Notes under the pieces: model-generated
The model's input: only the letters and a program-made list of their open reading frames with translations
What the model was told of the DNA's origin: nothing
Database searches by the model: none
Part shown: one piece after another, positions 1-6,083 of the stretch
Numbering within the stretch: the stretch's first letter is position 1
Layout: each line of letters opens with the position of its first letter
Translations under genes and position numbers: made by a program
Assembly: GCA_044356865.1 (NCBI GenBank)
Contig: JBIKVN010000094.1
Span: 1-11,391, forward strand
Direction: 5' to 3'
DNA length: 11,391 nucleotides
DNA from: JBEIUL01 sp044356865
Lineage (GTDB): Bacteria > Planctomycetota > Phycisphaerae > Phycisphaerales > SM1A02

Positions 1-1212
1 GGCCCGGCGCTCCGCGGCGAGATCATCGGCTTCGACGGCGACCGGAGTCTCGTCATGCTGCTCGGGAACGCCGCGGGCGTCGCGCCGGGGGCGATCGTGC
101 GCGGCGAGCGCGTCGGCGCGACCATCGCCGTCGGCGACTCGTGGCTTGGCCGCGTGGTCGACGCCCTCGGCCGCCCGATCGACGGAGGCCCGCCGCTCGA
201 GGGCCTCGAGCCGCGCCCGCTCGAGCCGCCCTTGCTCAATCCGCTCGACCGCGACCTGATCCGCGCCCCGCTCGCGACCGGTGTTCGCGCCCTCGACGGG
301 CTTCTGACCGTGGGCCGCGGCCAGCGGATGGGCATCGTCGCCGGCCCCGGCGTCGGCAAGAGCACGCTGCTCGGCTCGATCGCCCGCGGCACGGCGGCGC
401 AGGTCTCGGTCATCGGCCTCGTCGGCGAGCGCGGCCGCGAGGTGCGGGAGTTTCTCGACGCGACGCTCGGCCCCGACGGCCTCGCCCGGGCGACGGTCGT
501 CGTCGCGACCGGCGACGAGAGCCCGCTCATGCGGGTGAAGGCAGCGCTCGCGGCGGTCGCCGCGGCCGAGGCGTTCCGGGCGAAAGGCCTCGACGTCCTC
601 CTCATGATCGACTCGATCACCCGCTACGCCCAGGCCTTGCGGCAGGTGGCGCTCGCGGCCGGCGAACCGCCCGCGACCCGCGGCTACCCGCCGTCGGTCT
701 TCGCGGCGCTGCCGCGGCTGCTCGAGCGGGCGGGGCCGCTCGAGGGCGGCGGCTCGATCACCGGCTTCTACACCGTGCTCGTCGACGGCGACGACCTGGC
801 CGAACCCGTGACCGACGCGGCCCGCAGCATCCTCGACGGTCAGGTCACGCTGTCGCGGAAGCTCGCCTCGCGCGGGCATCATCCGGCGATCGACCCGCTC
901 GAGAGCGTCTCCCGCGTCGCCGACGCGGTGGTGCCGGGCGAGTTCGCCGCCCGTCGCCGCGAGATCCTGCGGCTTGCCGCGATCCACCGCGAGCATGAGG
1001 AGTTGCTCGCGATCGGCGCGTATGTCCGCGGCGCGAACCCCGAACTTGACCTCGCGATCGCGATGCAGCCGCGGATCGAGGCGTTCCTGCGCCAGGAGCG
1101 CGACGAGTCGAGCGGCTGGGACGCGACCGTCGCCGCCGTCACCAGACTTTCCGACGAGATCGCCGCGGCCCGCGCGATCCTCGCCTCGCACCCGGCCGGA
1201 GCCGCCGCATGA
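1..1212 (+). CDS. fliI: Flagellar export ATPase FliI (5' partial)
   Basis: This is the ATPase of the flagellar type III export apparatus. It works on the cytoplasmic side of the export gate and helps deliver rod, hook and filament subunits. The frame is open from base 1 (GPALRGEIIGF...), so the ATG at 55 is internal and roughly 45 N-terminal residues lie outside the window, judging from where the Walker A motif sits in known FliI. In the visible 403 residues, Walker A (GPGVGKST) is at about 115-122, the GERGRE segment with the catalytic Glu at about 142-147, and Walker B (LLMIDS) at about 200-205. ITRYAQALRQVA and the family-typical GEPPATRGYPPSVF follow. The C-terminal helical part is complete. 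SctN of virulence secretion systems is a close relative, but the fliJ gene overlapping its stop by four bases (ATGA) makes FliI much more likely and implies translational coupling. Confidence 0.95.
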   Translation, partial: GPALRGEIIGFDGDRSLVMLLGNAAGVAPGAIVRGERVGATIAVGDSWLGRVVDALGRPIDGGPPLEGLEPRPLEPPLLNPLDRDLIRAPLATGVRALDGLLTVGRGQRMGIVAGPGVGKSTLLGSIARGTAAQVSVIGLVGERGREVREFLDATLGPDGLARATVVVATGDESPLMRVKAALAAVAAAEAFRAKGLDVLLMIDSITRYAQALRQVALAAGEPPATRGYPPSVFAALPRLLERAGPLEGGGSITGFYTVLVDGDDLAEPVTDAARSILDGQVTLSRKLASRGHHPAIDPLESVSRVADAVVPGEFAARRREILRLAAIHREHEELLAIGAYVRGANPELDLAIAMQPRIEAFLRQERDESSGWDATVAAVTRLSDEIAAARAILASHPAGAAA

Positions 1213-1643
1213 AGGCCTTCCGTTTCACCCTCGCCAAGATCCTCGAACTGCGCGGCCGCGAGGAAGACTCGATCCGCACCGACCTCGCGGCCCGCATGGC
1301 GATCGCCGACGAGGCCCGCCGCCGCGTCGAGGCGCGGCGGGTGCGGCTCTCGGTGTTGCTCGATGCGGCCCGCGCGGCCCGCGCCGGCGGCCGCGTCGAC
1401 GTCGGCGAACTCGCCGCGGCTGACGATGCGGTCGGGAAGGCCCGTGCTGCCCTGGTCGCCGCCGAGCGTGAGCAGGCCGTCGCCGACGGCGAGCGCGAGG
1501 CCTGCCGCCAGGCCCTCGTCGAGGCGGGCCGCAAGCGCCGGGCGCTCGAGCTGCTGCGCGAGCGCCGCGAGGCCGAGTGGAAGGCTCGCGGGGCGAAGGA
1601 CGAGCAGCGGACGCTGGATGAGCTCGGAGTCGCCCGCGATTGA
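1209..1643 (+). CDS. fliJ: Flagellar export protein FliJ
   Basis: A small coiled-coil protein of 144 residues, the usual FliJ length. In the family it binds the FliI hexamer like the stalk of F1-ATPase and escorts chaperones to the export gate. The sequence opens with the typical F-x-F-x-L-x-K-I-L-x-L-R pattern (FRFTLAKILELR). It is almost entirely Ala/Glu/Arg-rich helix, and ends with the characteristic LLRERREAEWKARG then EQRTLDELG region near residues 115-140. There are no membrane segments and no Cys apart from one near residue 98. The start is fixed by its ATGA overlap with the fliI stop, so it needs no Shine-Dalgarno of its own. The sequence is poorly conserved in this family, so the call rests on length, coiled-coil pattern, both termini and position after fliI. 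Confidence 0.88.
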   Translation: MKAFRFTLAKILELRGREEDSIRTDLAARMAIADEARRRVEARRVRLSVLLDAARAARAGGRVDVGELAAADDAVGKARAALVAAEREQAVADGEREACRQALVEAGRKRRALELLRERREAEWKARGAKDEQRTLDELGVARD

Positions 1644-1648
1644 GGAAC

Positions 1649-1698
1649 CCGTCCGGCGGGGGCGTCGCCGCCCAGGCCCCAGAATGGGTGCCGGACGG
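1649..1698 (+). terminator. Inverted repeat after fliJ, possible terminator
   Basis: A perfect 9-base inverted repeat, CCGTCCGGC at 1649-1657 and GCCGGACGG at 1690-1698, starts five bases after the fliJ stop. Its 32-base loop is itself GC-rich. No T-run follows, so it is not a classical intrinsic terminator. It could end or attenuate the fli transcript, or be a chance structure in GC-rich DNA. Its right arm stops just where the aroE-like repeat begins. Confidence 0.3.
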
Positions 1699-1699
1699 C

Positions 1700-1755
1700 G
1701 CGCCCGATCGCGAACCGGCAGCCGATGACCGGCATGCTCGGCCATCCGGTCGCCG
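1700..1755 (+). pseudogene. Orphan copy of the aroE 5' end (direct repeat, left copy)
   Basis: These 56 bases align without gaps to 3956-4011, the start of the AroE-like gene, with 48 identities by my count. The core 1724-1755 matches 3980-4011 at 31 of 32 bases. The match is also in frame: both copies encode a Pro-Ile pair, five residues, then MTGMLGHPVA. After 1755 similarity drops sharply and this copy continues into sequence with no dehydrogenase character, so it is a broken 5' fragment of about 18 codons. The base triplet matching the aroE start at 3954 reads GCG here. It lies 57 bases after the fliJ stop, where an aroE gene directly downstream of fliJ would begin. Chance is unlikely at this identity and length; selection for a shared short element remains possible. 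Confidence 0.65.
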
Positions 1756-1787
1756 CGGGTCCGACCCCGCGGGGGCCGTCGGGGCAC

Positions 1788-1817
1788 TTGCTTCGACCCC
1801 ACCGAGTTCACTACCAT
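1788..1817 (+). promoter_or_regulatory. Candidate sigma-70-type promoter for the first secreted-protein gene
   Basis: TTGCTT at 1788-1793 and TACCAT at 1812-1817 are separated by 18 bases and resemble -35 and -10 boxes (3 of 6 and 4 of 6 consensus matches). Transcription would start near 1824, leaving a leader of about 60 bases that carries the 17-base palindrome at 1834-1850. The same TACCAT hexamer occurs upstream of the aroE-like gene at 3903-3908. Prediction by eye only. Confidence 0.35.
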
Positions 1818-1833
1818 CGGGGTCCCGTCGCGA

Positions 1834-1850
1834 GCGTCCGGTCCGGACGC
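1834..1850 (+). promoter_or_regulatory. 17-base palindrome, candidate operator or leader hairpin
   Basis: GCGTCCGG-T-CCGGACGC is a perfect inverted repeat with 8-base arms and a one-base centre. It sits between the candidate promoter and the ribosome binding site, ending 34 bases before the start codon at 1885. The spacing suits a dimeric repressor site overlapping the start of transcription. With so short a centre it would form a poor RNA hairpin unless the inner pairs open. A looser inverted repeat with the same GCGTCCG half-site occurs in the leader of the next gene (2864-2887). Confidence 0.4.
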
Positions 1851-1873
1851 AGGCGGGCATGTCCCCAAGGAGC

Positions 1874-1879
1874 AGGAGA
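1874..1879 (+). promoter_or_regulatory. Shine-Dalgarno site for CDS 1885-2670
   Basis: AGGAGA lies five bases before the ATG at 1885; a second AAGGAG sits at 1867-1872. This fixes the start, and it is notable because the aroE-like, kinase and 407-residue genes in this window show no clear Shine-Dalgarno. Confidence 0.7.
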
Positions 1880-1884
1880 AGAGC

Positions 1885-2670
1885 ATGATCAACGTTCGTC
1901 CTGTCACTCGTCCCGTCTGGGTCGCCGGCGTGATCGCCCTCGCCACCGCGGCGAGCGTCGAGGCCCAGTCGCTGAACTCCCGGCTGAGCCGGCTCGAGTA
2001 CACGACGGTGTACGGCGCCGCGGAGGACACCTTCACCTCGTCCGGACTGCAGTCGAGCGCCGATGTCGACCTCGCCGGCTCGCTGTTGCTGTCGTTCGCC
2101 GACAGCAAGGCCGGTCTCGTGCTCGACGATCCGGGCCGGCCGTGGTCCGCGTCGGTCGGGGTGTTGAACGGGCACGAGTTCGCGATCACCGGCTCGGTCT
2201 CCGAGTTCTCGCGGATCTCGGCCTCGGGCTCGACCGAAGTCTCTGCCGCCGCCACGGGTGAAGGTTCCGCGCTGATGACCGTCCCGGCCGTCGGAAACCG
2301 GCTCGAGTTCGGTTTCACGGTGGGATCGACGGTCTCCGCCAACCTTTCGGGAGTCGTGACCTTGGCGCCGGGCTACGGCTTCCTGGGCGGAAGCGTGATC
2401 CTGCAGCGGTTCGACGGCTTCATCTTCGCCACGATCTTCAACACGCTCTCCCTTCCCGGCGAGCAGGGCGCCTTCAACCTCGACCTCGAGCTGACCGCCG
2501 GCGAGTACCGGCTGATCGGCGACTCGAACGCGAGCGCCTTCGCGTTCGCGGGCGGGGCGGCCTCGGCGACCGCCGAGAACTCGTGGTCGTACGACCTCAC
2601 CATCGTGCCCGCCCCGGCGAGCGCGCTGGTGCTGGCCGCGGGCGGCCTGCTGCGTCGCCGGCGGCGCTGA
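1885..2670 (+). CDS. Secreted protein with PEP-CTERM-like (VPAP) sorting tail, function unknown
   Basis: A 261-residue exported protein that I cannot assign to a functional family. Residues 1-27 form a signal peptide: an Arg-containing N-terminus, a hydrophobic core (VWVAGVIALATAA), then V-E-A before Gln28. The mature part is Ser/Ala/Gly/Leu-rich, has no Cys, and reads as beta-structured with repeated amphipathic strands and a LTAGEYRLIGDS segment near the end. The C-terminus has VPAP at 241-244, a short hydrophobic stretch and five arginines, the three-part layout of PEP-CTERM-type sorting signals that exosortase-like enzymes process. No exosortase is encoded here. The start is set by AGGAGA five bases upstream, with a candidate promoter and palindrome in front. 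The next gene encodes a protein of the same architecture with a similar tail, so the two probably form a surface-protein pair. A strong hairpin follows the stop. Confidence 0.82.
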   Translation: MINVRPVTRPVWVAGVIALATAASVEAQSLNSRLSRLEYTTVYGAAEDTFTSSGLQSSADVDLAGSLLLSFADSKAGLVLDDPGRPWSASVGVLNGHEFAITGSVSEFSRISASGSTEVSAAATGEGSALMTVPAVGNRLEFGFTVGSTVSANLSGVVTLAPGYGFLGGSVILQRFDGFIFATIFNTLSLPGEQGAFNLDLELTAGEYRLIGDSNASAFAFAGGAASATAENSWSYDLTIVPAPASALVLAAGGLLRRRRR

Positions 2671-2708
2671 GGGGGTTCGCAAGCGGATCTTCCCTTGATC
2701 AATCCACG

Positions 2709-2732
2709 GCCCGGCCCCCCGAGGGGCCGGGC
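2709..2732 (+). terminator. Rho-independent-type terminator hairpin
   Basis: A perfect 10-base stem, GCCCGGCCCC and GGGGCCGGGC, closes on a four-base CCGA loop 39 bases after the stop of the first secreted-protein gene. The downstream bases (GTGTTCGCT) are only mildly T-rich, so termination may need Rho or rely on stem strength. It implies the second secreted-protein gene is transcribed mainly from its own promoter in the remaining 200 bases. Confidence 0.6.
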
Positions 2733-2863
2733 GTGTTCGCTCGCTCCGGGCGAAACGGCCGGACTTTCGGCCTCCGTGCGGGTTCGACCTCGGATGAATC
2801 CGCGGCGTGATCGGCGTCGCCGGTCCCTCCCGGCGAGTCACCCCGCGAATCGTTCCCTGAACC

Positions 2864-2887
2864 GCGTCCGTACAGCGACCTCGGACG
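2864..2887 (+). promoter_or_regulatory. GCGTCCG inverted repeat in the leader of CDS 2932-3615
   Basis: CGTCCG (2865-2870, preceded by G) pairs with CGGACG (2882-2887) across an 11-base spacer. The repeat ends 44 bases before the ATG at 2932. The half-site and distance resemble the palindrome at 1834-1850 before the first secreted-protein gene, which suggests shared regulation. Short GC-rich arms can recur by chance, so confidence is low. Confidence 0.3.
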
Positions 2888-2920
2888 GCGGCGGCCCGTC
2901 CCATGGCGAATGATCCCGTC

Positions 2921-2925
2921 GGGAG
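2921..2925 (+). promoter_or_regulatory. Shine-Dalgarno site for CDS 2932-3615
   Basis: GGGAG lies six bases before the ATG at 2932. It favours that start over the in-frame ATG at 2941, which would shorten the signal peptide. Confidence 0.6.
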
Positions 2926-2931
2926 CAAGCC

Positions 2932-3615
2932 ATGAATCGAATGATCCTGCCGGCGACCCTCACGGTCCTCTTCCCGTCCGCGGCCATCGCCGAGGTCGGC
3001 ATCCTCGGCCGCACCAGTACGCTCGTCGCGAGCCGAATCGATCCCGACCCGTGGCTCCGCTGGGACGAGATCGCCTCGAGCACCGCCCTCGGCGAGTTCA
3101 CGCTCACCACCCCGCACGGCGGTACGTTCACCTCGTGGGCCTCGGCCGGGGGAATCGGCGGCGGCCTCTCGGGCTCGAGTTGGCGGCCGTACTACAGCAG
3201 CCCGTTCCACGACTCGCGATCGACCTCGCTCGACGTCGTTTTCCTCGTCACCGGAGAGCCGGTCTCTCTCTTGCTCTGGATGTCTGGCTACTCGTGGCCG
3301 CCGGGAAACGTGATCCTGACCATCACCGACCTTTCGGGCACCGTCGTGTTGTTCGACGCCGACTCGATCGCGACCGATCCGGGTTCCTCCCAGGGCCCGC
3401 AGGTGTGGAGTTCCGCCTCGTGGACCGGCCAGCTCGGCCCGGGCAGCTATCGCCTGTCGGCCTCGGCCGCGGCCAACGTCACGTGGGGACCGGGCGGCGG
3501 GCAGCCGTGGAGCGGCTCGGGCACGTTCTGGTTCGATCTCGCGTTCGTACCCGCACCGCCGGTGGCGATGGCGTTCCTCGCCGTGGGGGCGATGGCGACT
3601 CGGCGGCGCGAGTGA
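2932..3615 (+). CDS. Secreted protein with PEP-CTERM-like (VPAP) sorting tail, function unknown
   Basis: A 227-residue exported protein without a recognisable enzyme motif. Residues 1-20 are a signal peptide (MNRMILPATLTVLFPSAAIA, cut probably after A20). The mature chain is rich in Ser, Gly, Trp and Thr, has no Cys, and looks beta-rich; a segment near 105-140 (VSLLLWMSGYSW, then VILTITDLSGTVVLFD) resembles an extracellular beta-sandwich edge. Near the end GSYRLSASAAA leads to FDLAFVPAPP (VPAP at 206-209), a hydrophobic stretch and a terminal RRRE. This is the same sorting layout as the preceding gene, whose tail reads YDLTIVPAPAS. The G-x-YRL and (Y/F)DL-x-x-VPAP elements are shared in order, so the two may be distant paralogues, although the central regions do not align by eye. 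A ribosome binding site and leader inverted repeat precede it. I infer cell-envelope or surface display. Confidence 0.8.
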   Translation: MNRMILPATLTVLFPSAAIAEVGILGRTSTLVASRIDPDPWLRWDEIASSTALGEFTLTTPHGGTFTSWASAGGIGGGLSGSSWRPYYSSPFHDSRSTSLDVVFLVTGEPVSLLLWMSGYSWPPGNVILTITDLSGTVVLFDADSIATDPGSSQGPQVWSSASWTGQLGPGSYRLSASAAANVTWGPGGGQPWSGSGTFWFDLAFVPAPPVAMAFLAVGAMATRRRE

Positions 3616-3953
3616 CATCCGCCGATCCGACGGAGAAGTTGCCAAACATCACGGACGGGTCGTTCACTTGCGAAGCCGTGGCGGAACGAAGGCCGACGCA
3701 GCCGTCCATGCACACTCGTCATTCGAGGACGGATTTGCATGGCAGCGATCGCCGGGCGTGCGCCTTCGGATCGCGCGCCGGCGTCGACGTCTCGCGGGTC
3801 ACCGGGAGGGCCGGCCTGCGGCGGGCCATGGATGACGCCGGAGCCGTTCGCGGGTTGGGCCCGCGTTCGTCCTGCTGCGCGGCGAAGCGTTCACGCACCC
3901 CGTACCATGACCCGCTTCACCCGGTCGGACCTTCGACACCGGCGTTCCCCCTC
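3616..3953 (+). other. Gene-free spacer with structured elements upstream of the aroE-like gene
   Basis: These 338 bases hold no convincing gene; open frames here are Arg/Pro/Ser-rich by-products of GC-rich DNA. Visible structure: two staggered inverted repeats, CCGTCC/GGACGG (3702-3707, 3727-3732) and CCATGCA/TGCATGG (3706-3712, 3736-3742), which cannot both form as simple hairpins; a CGCGGG/CCCGCG hairpin at 3849-3865 with a five-base loop; and a TACCAT hexamer at 3903-3908 that could be the -10 box for the aroE-like gene, with no good -35 at normal spacing. Confidence 0.5.
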
Positions 3954-4826
3954 ATGCCCCCGATCCCGCCCCAGAAGCAGATGACCGGGATGCTCGGCCA
4001 TCCGGTCGCCGAGAATCCCATCGACCGCATGTTCGACGCGGTCTACGCCCACCACGGCCTGAACTGGCAGTTCTGGAAGAGCGACGTGGCGAACGAATCC
4101 GACCTCACGCTGGCCGTCGCGGGGTTGCGGCCGCTCGGGTACCGGGGCTTCTGCATCACCGTGCCGTGGAAAGTCGCGGTGATCCCGCTGCTCGATGAGG
4201 TCGACGAGGATGTGCGGGCGATCGGCGCCGCGAACTTCGTCACGATCGAGGACGGTCGCCTTCGCGGCCACAACAACGACGGGAAGGGCGTGGTCAAGGC
4301 GATCGAGAAGGTCGCGAGCCTTCGGGGCCAGCGGGTGGTGATGCTCGGGGCGGGCGGCGCGGGCCGCGCCATGGCGGTCGAGATCGCCCGCGCGGGGGCC
4401 GCCCACCTGACGCTGGTCACCCGTCGCGAGGAGCAGGGCCGCGAGGTCGCCGAACGGGTGCGGGCGGCGTCGGGCGTGCCGTGCGAGTGGCAGCCGTGGA
4501 GTTCGCCGGTCCGCCTGCCGAAGGGCACCACGATGCTGATGAACGCGACGCACCTCGGCTGCGCGCCCGCCCTCGAGCCGGTGCCGGTCGACTGGTCGAC
4601 GGTCGATCCCGGGTGCCTCGCGGTCGACGTGATCACGAATCCGCGCCTCACGCCCTTCCTCCGCGCGGCCCGCGAGCGAGGCTGTCCGGTCGTCGACGGC
4701 GTCGAGATGCTCGTGCAGCTCGCGATGCAGATCTTCGGGCGTTGGACCGGCATCCGGCCCGACGAGGCGGTCTTCCAGGCGGCCGTCTCGACGGCCCTCG
4801 GCGAGGCGCGGCCGTCGCCGGATTGA
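3954..4826 (+). CDS. aroE: Shikimate dehydrogenase family protein (AroE-like, divergent substrate site)
   Basis: A 290-residue member of the AroE/YdiB family, which reduces 3-dehydroshikimate to shikimate with NADPH in the cytoplasm. Seen: an N-terminal GHPVAENP segment (15-22), VPWK with the catalytic-type Lys73, GAAN with Asn94, HNNDG with Asp109, a Rossmann GAGGAGRAM (132-140), TRR after the second strand (156-158; favours NADP), and EMLVQLAMQ then RWTG (251-266). Odd: the family S-x-S that binds shikimate carboxylate (GNPIxHSxSP) is replaced by AENPI, and the conserved Gln of GMLVxQA appears as Leu, with Gln one place earlier. The substrate may therefore not be shikimate. The start at 3954 is uncertain; ATG 3981 is a good alternative and neither has a clear Shine-Dalgarno. 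The first 56 bases recur after fliJ. The gene converges on the 407-residue gene 21 bases away. Confidence 0.82.
   Translation: MPPIPPQKQMTGMLGHPVAENPIDRMFDAVYAHHGLNWQFWKSDVANESDLTLAVAGLRPLGYRGFCITVPWKVAVIPLLDEVDEDVRAIGAANFVTIEDGRLRGHNNDGKGVVKAIEKVASLRGQRVVMLGAGGAGRAMAVEIARAGAAHLTLVTRREEQGREVAERVRAASGVPCEWQPWSSPVRLPKGTTMLMNATHLGCAPALEPVPVDWSTVDPGCLAVDVITNPRLTPFLRAARERGCPVVDGVEMLVQLAMQIFGRWTGIRPDEAVFQAAVSTALGEARPSPD
3956..4011 (+). repeat. Direct repeat of the aroE 5' end (right, intact copy)
   Basis: This is the partner of 1700-1755, same orientation, 2256 bases apart. The ungapped alignment has 8 mismatches, 7 of them before the second ATG at 3981, so the stretch encoding MTGMLGHPVA is the best preserved. 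It begins at the annotated start codon and ends inside the gene, so the repeat unit is a gene 5' end and not an intergenic element. Confidence 0.65.
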
Positions 4827-4831
4827 TGCGG

Positions 4832-4845
4832 GCGGCGATCGCCGC
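4832..4845. terminator. 14-base palindrome between convergent genes
   Basis: GCGGCGATCGCCGC fills most of the 21-base gap between the stop of the aroE-like gene and the stop of the minus-strand gene. As RNA it would give a 5-base stem with a GATC loop from either side, a possible weak bidirectional terminator. No T-runs flank it, so this is tentative. Confidence 0.3.
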
Positions 4846-4847
4846 GC

Positions 4848-6071
4848 TCAGCGGGCCGCCGCCCGCAGCCGGAACGTGCTGACGAACTCGAAGCCGAACG
4901 GCGGATGCGCGACGCTCAGGCGGTGCACGCGCATCGCGTCGAGGTCCTGCCCGGCGGCCCGGGCGATGCGATCGAGCATCTGGCGGTAGTTCGGCACCGC
5001 CGGCACTTCGAAGCGACCCGGGCCCGGCGGAACCACCTCGACGCGTTCGGGCACCGACACCCGATCGAGGCTGTTGACGCGATCGTTCACGTTCGCGCCG
5101 GTCTGCGGACCGGGCGAGAAGACGAACAACTCGGGATCCGAGCCGTCGACGAGCCCTTCCGCGAGGAGGATGTCGAAGTGCAGCGTCTTCACCGGCGCCT
5201 TGATCAGGGCGAACGGGCCCATGCGGCGTCCCTCGGGATTTGCGTACCGGGGCATGAAGCCCGGCACGCAGACGAACGACAGCATGTCGCAGACGACATC
5301 CTTCCCGACCTGCTCCTGGGCCAGCCGGTAGACCTTCCGGCCGTCGACCTCGAGGATCTCGGTGTTGGCGGGAGGATTCGTGTAGAGGTCCTCGAGCCCG
5401 ACCGAGGCGGTCGGGATGTCGGCGACCGCCTGCGGCTCGGCGCCCCGCGTGCCGACGAGCATGAAGTCGAAGTAGATCGGCAGGTCCGACCGCAGCTGCC
5501 GCAGGCCGATGAAGCCCTGCAGCAGGAGCACGTTCAGCTTCGACGGATCCTCGCGATGGGGAAAGACGATGCTGGTCGAGAGCCAGGTCTCGGCCTCGAA
5601 GCCCCGCAGCTCGCGCATGCCCGCGAAGACCCGCTGGCGGTTCTCGAGCTCGAGCCGCCGCTGCATCGACGGGGCGTGCGAGCAGATCGCCGCGTTCAGC
5701 TTGCCCCGCGTGCCGTACCGGTCGCGGATGAGCGTCTCGAAACGGTCGATCGCGGCAAGGGCCTCCTTCACCCGGCTGGCGGCGACGCCGATCCGGCCCA
5801 TGCCCGCGGCGAAACCCCGAAGCGATTCGGGCCCCGGGAGCCGCTGCAGGGCCTCGAGCGGATCCTCGCACTTGAGCGAATTCACGATGCGGCTGATGAG
5901 CACGCGGTTGAAGTCGAGCGACACGGCGAGCCCGCTCGGCCGGGAGGGCCGCGTACCCGGGGCGTCGATGACCCGCCCGAGCGTCCGGACGAGTTCGCGA
6001 CCGATCTCCTCGGCCTCGGCGAGGAACGCCGGCGCATGCCGTCCGGCCTTGGCAGTGGTGGGGCGGGGCAT
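4848..6071 (-). CDS. Uncharacterised protein with possible N-terminal helix-turn-helix
   Basis: A 407-residue soluble protein that I cannot name. Residues about 42-80 (SGLAVSLDFNRVLISRIVNS, then DPLEALQRLPGPE) have the look of a helix-turn-helix: a short helix, a turn at LDFNR, and a candidate recognition helix LISRIVNSL. A helical stretch follows (90-155; AAIDRFETLIRDRYGTRGKL, MQRRLELENRQRVF). The rest (160-407) is mixed strand and helix with conserved-looking patches such as DLPIYFDFML, PVKTLHFDILLAEGL and PPFGFEFVSTFRL. There is no signal peptide or membrane segment. I infer a regulator with a C-terminal ligand or partner domain, on pattern alone. The start MPRPTTAKAG at 6071 is preferred over the upstream ATG at 6161, whose extra 30 residues look like translated leader. 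No Shine-Dalgarno precedes it. It lies 209 bases downstream of the kinase gene on the same strand. Confidence 0.72.
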   Translation of the reverse strand: MPRPTTAKAGRHAPAFLAEAEEIGRELVRTLGRVIDAPGTRPSRPSGLAVSLDFNRVLISRIVNSLKCEDPLEALQRLPGPESLRGFAAGMGRIGVAASRVKEALAAIDRFETLIRDRYGTRGKLNAAICSHAPSMQRRLELENRQRVFAGMRELRGFEAETWLSTSIVFPHREDPSKLNVLLLQGFIGLRQLRSDLPIYFDFMLVGTRGAEPQAVADIPTASVGLEDLYTNPPANTEILEVDGRKVYRLAQEQVGKDVVCDMLSFVCVPGFMPRYANPEGRRMGPFALIKAPVKTLHFDILLAEGLVDGSDPELFVFSPGPQTGANVNDRVNSLDRVSVPERVEVVPPGPGRFEVPAVPNYRQMLDRIARAAGQDLDAMRVHRLSVAHPPFGFEFVSTFRLRAAAR

Positions 6072-6083
6072 CGAAGAACCAAA

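Noticed and set aside
55..57. ATG at 55 as the fliI start
   Set aside because: The frame is open to base 1 and the preceding residues (RGEIIGFDGDRSLVM) match the FliI N-terminal domain, so the gene is cut by the window edge.
879..3645. Long minus-strand open frames opposite fliI, fliJ and the secreted-protein genes (487, 198 and 806 codons)
   Set aside because: They are antisense to well-supported genes, are rich in Arg/Pro/Ala/Ser with no domain, and reflect the scarcity of stop codons in GC-rich DNA.
2910..3953. An N-terminal extension of the AroE-like protein in frame back to 2910 (638 residues in total)
   Set aside because: It would overlap the secreted-protein gene at 2932-3615 in another frame and has no dehydrogenase character. 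The family fold begins just before GHPV, so 3954 or 3981 is the start.
1644..3953. The repeat-bracketed segment as an insertion sequence or transposon
   Set aside because: There is no transposase or integrase and no terminal inverted repeats, and a 56-base imperfect repeat is not a target-site duplication. Only a recombination origin is proposed.
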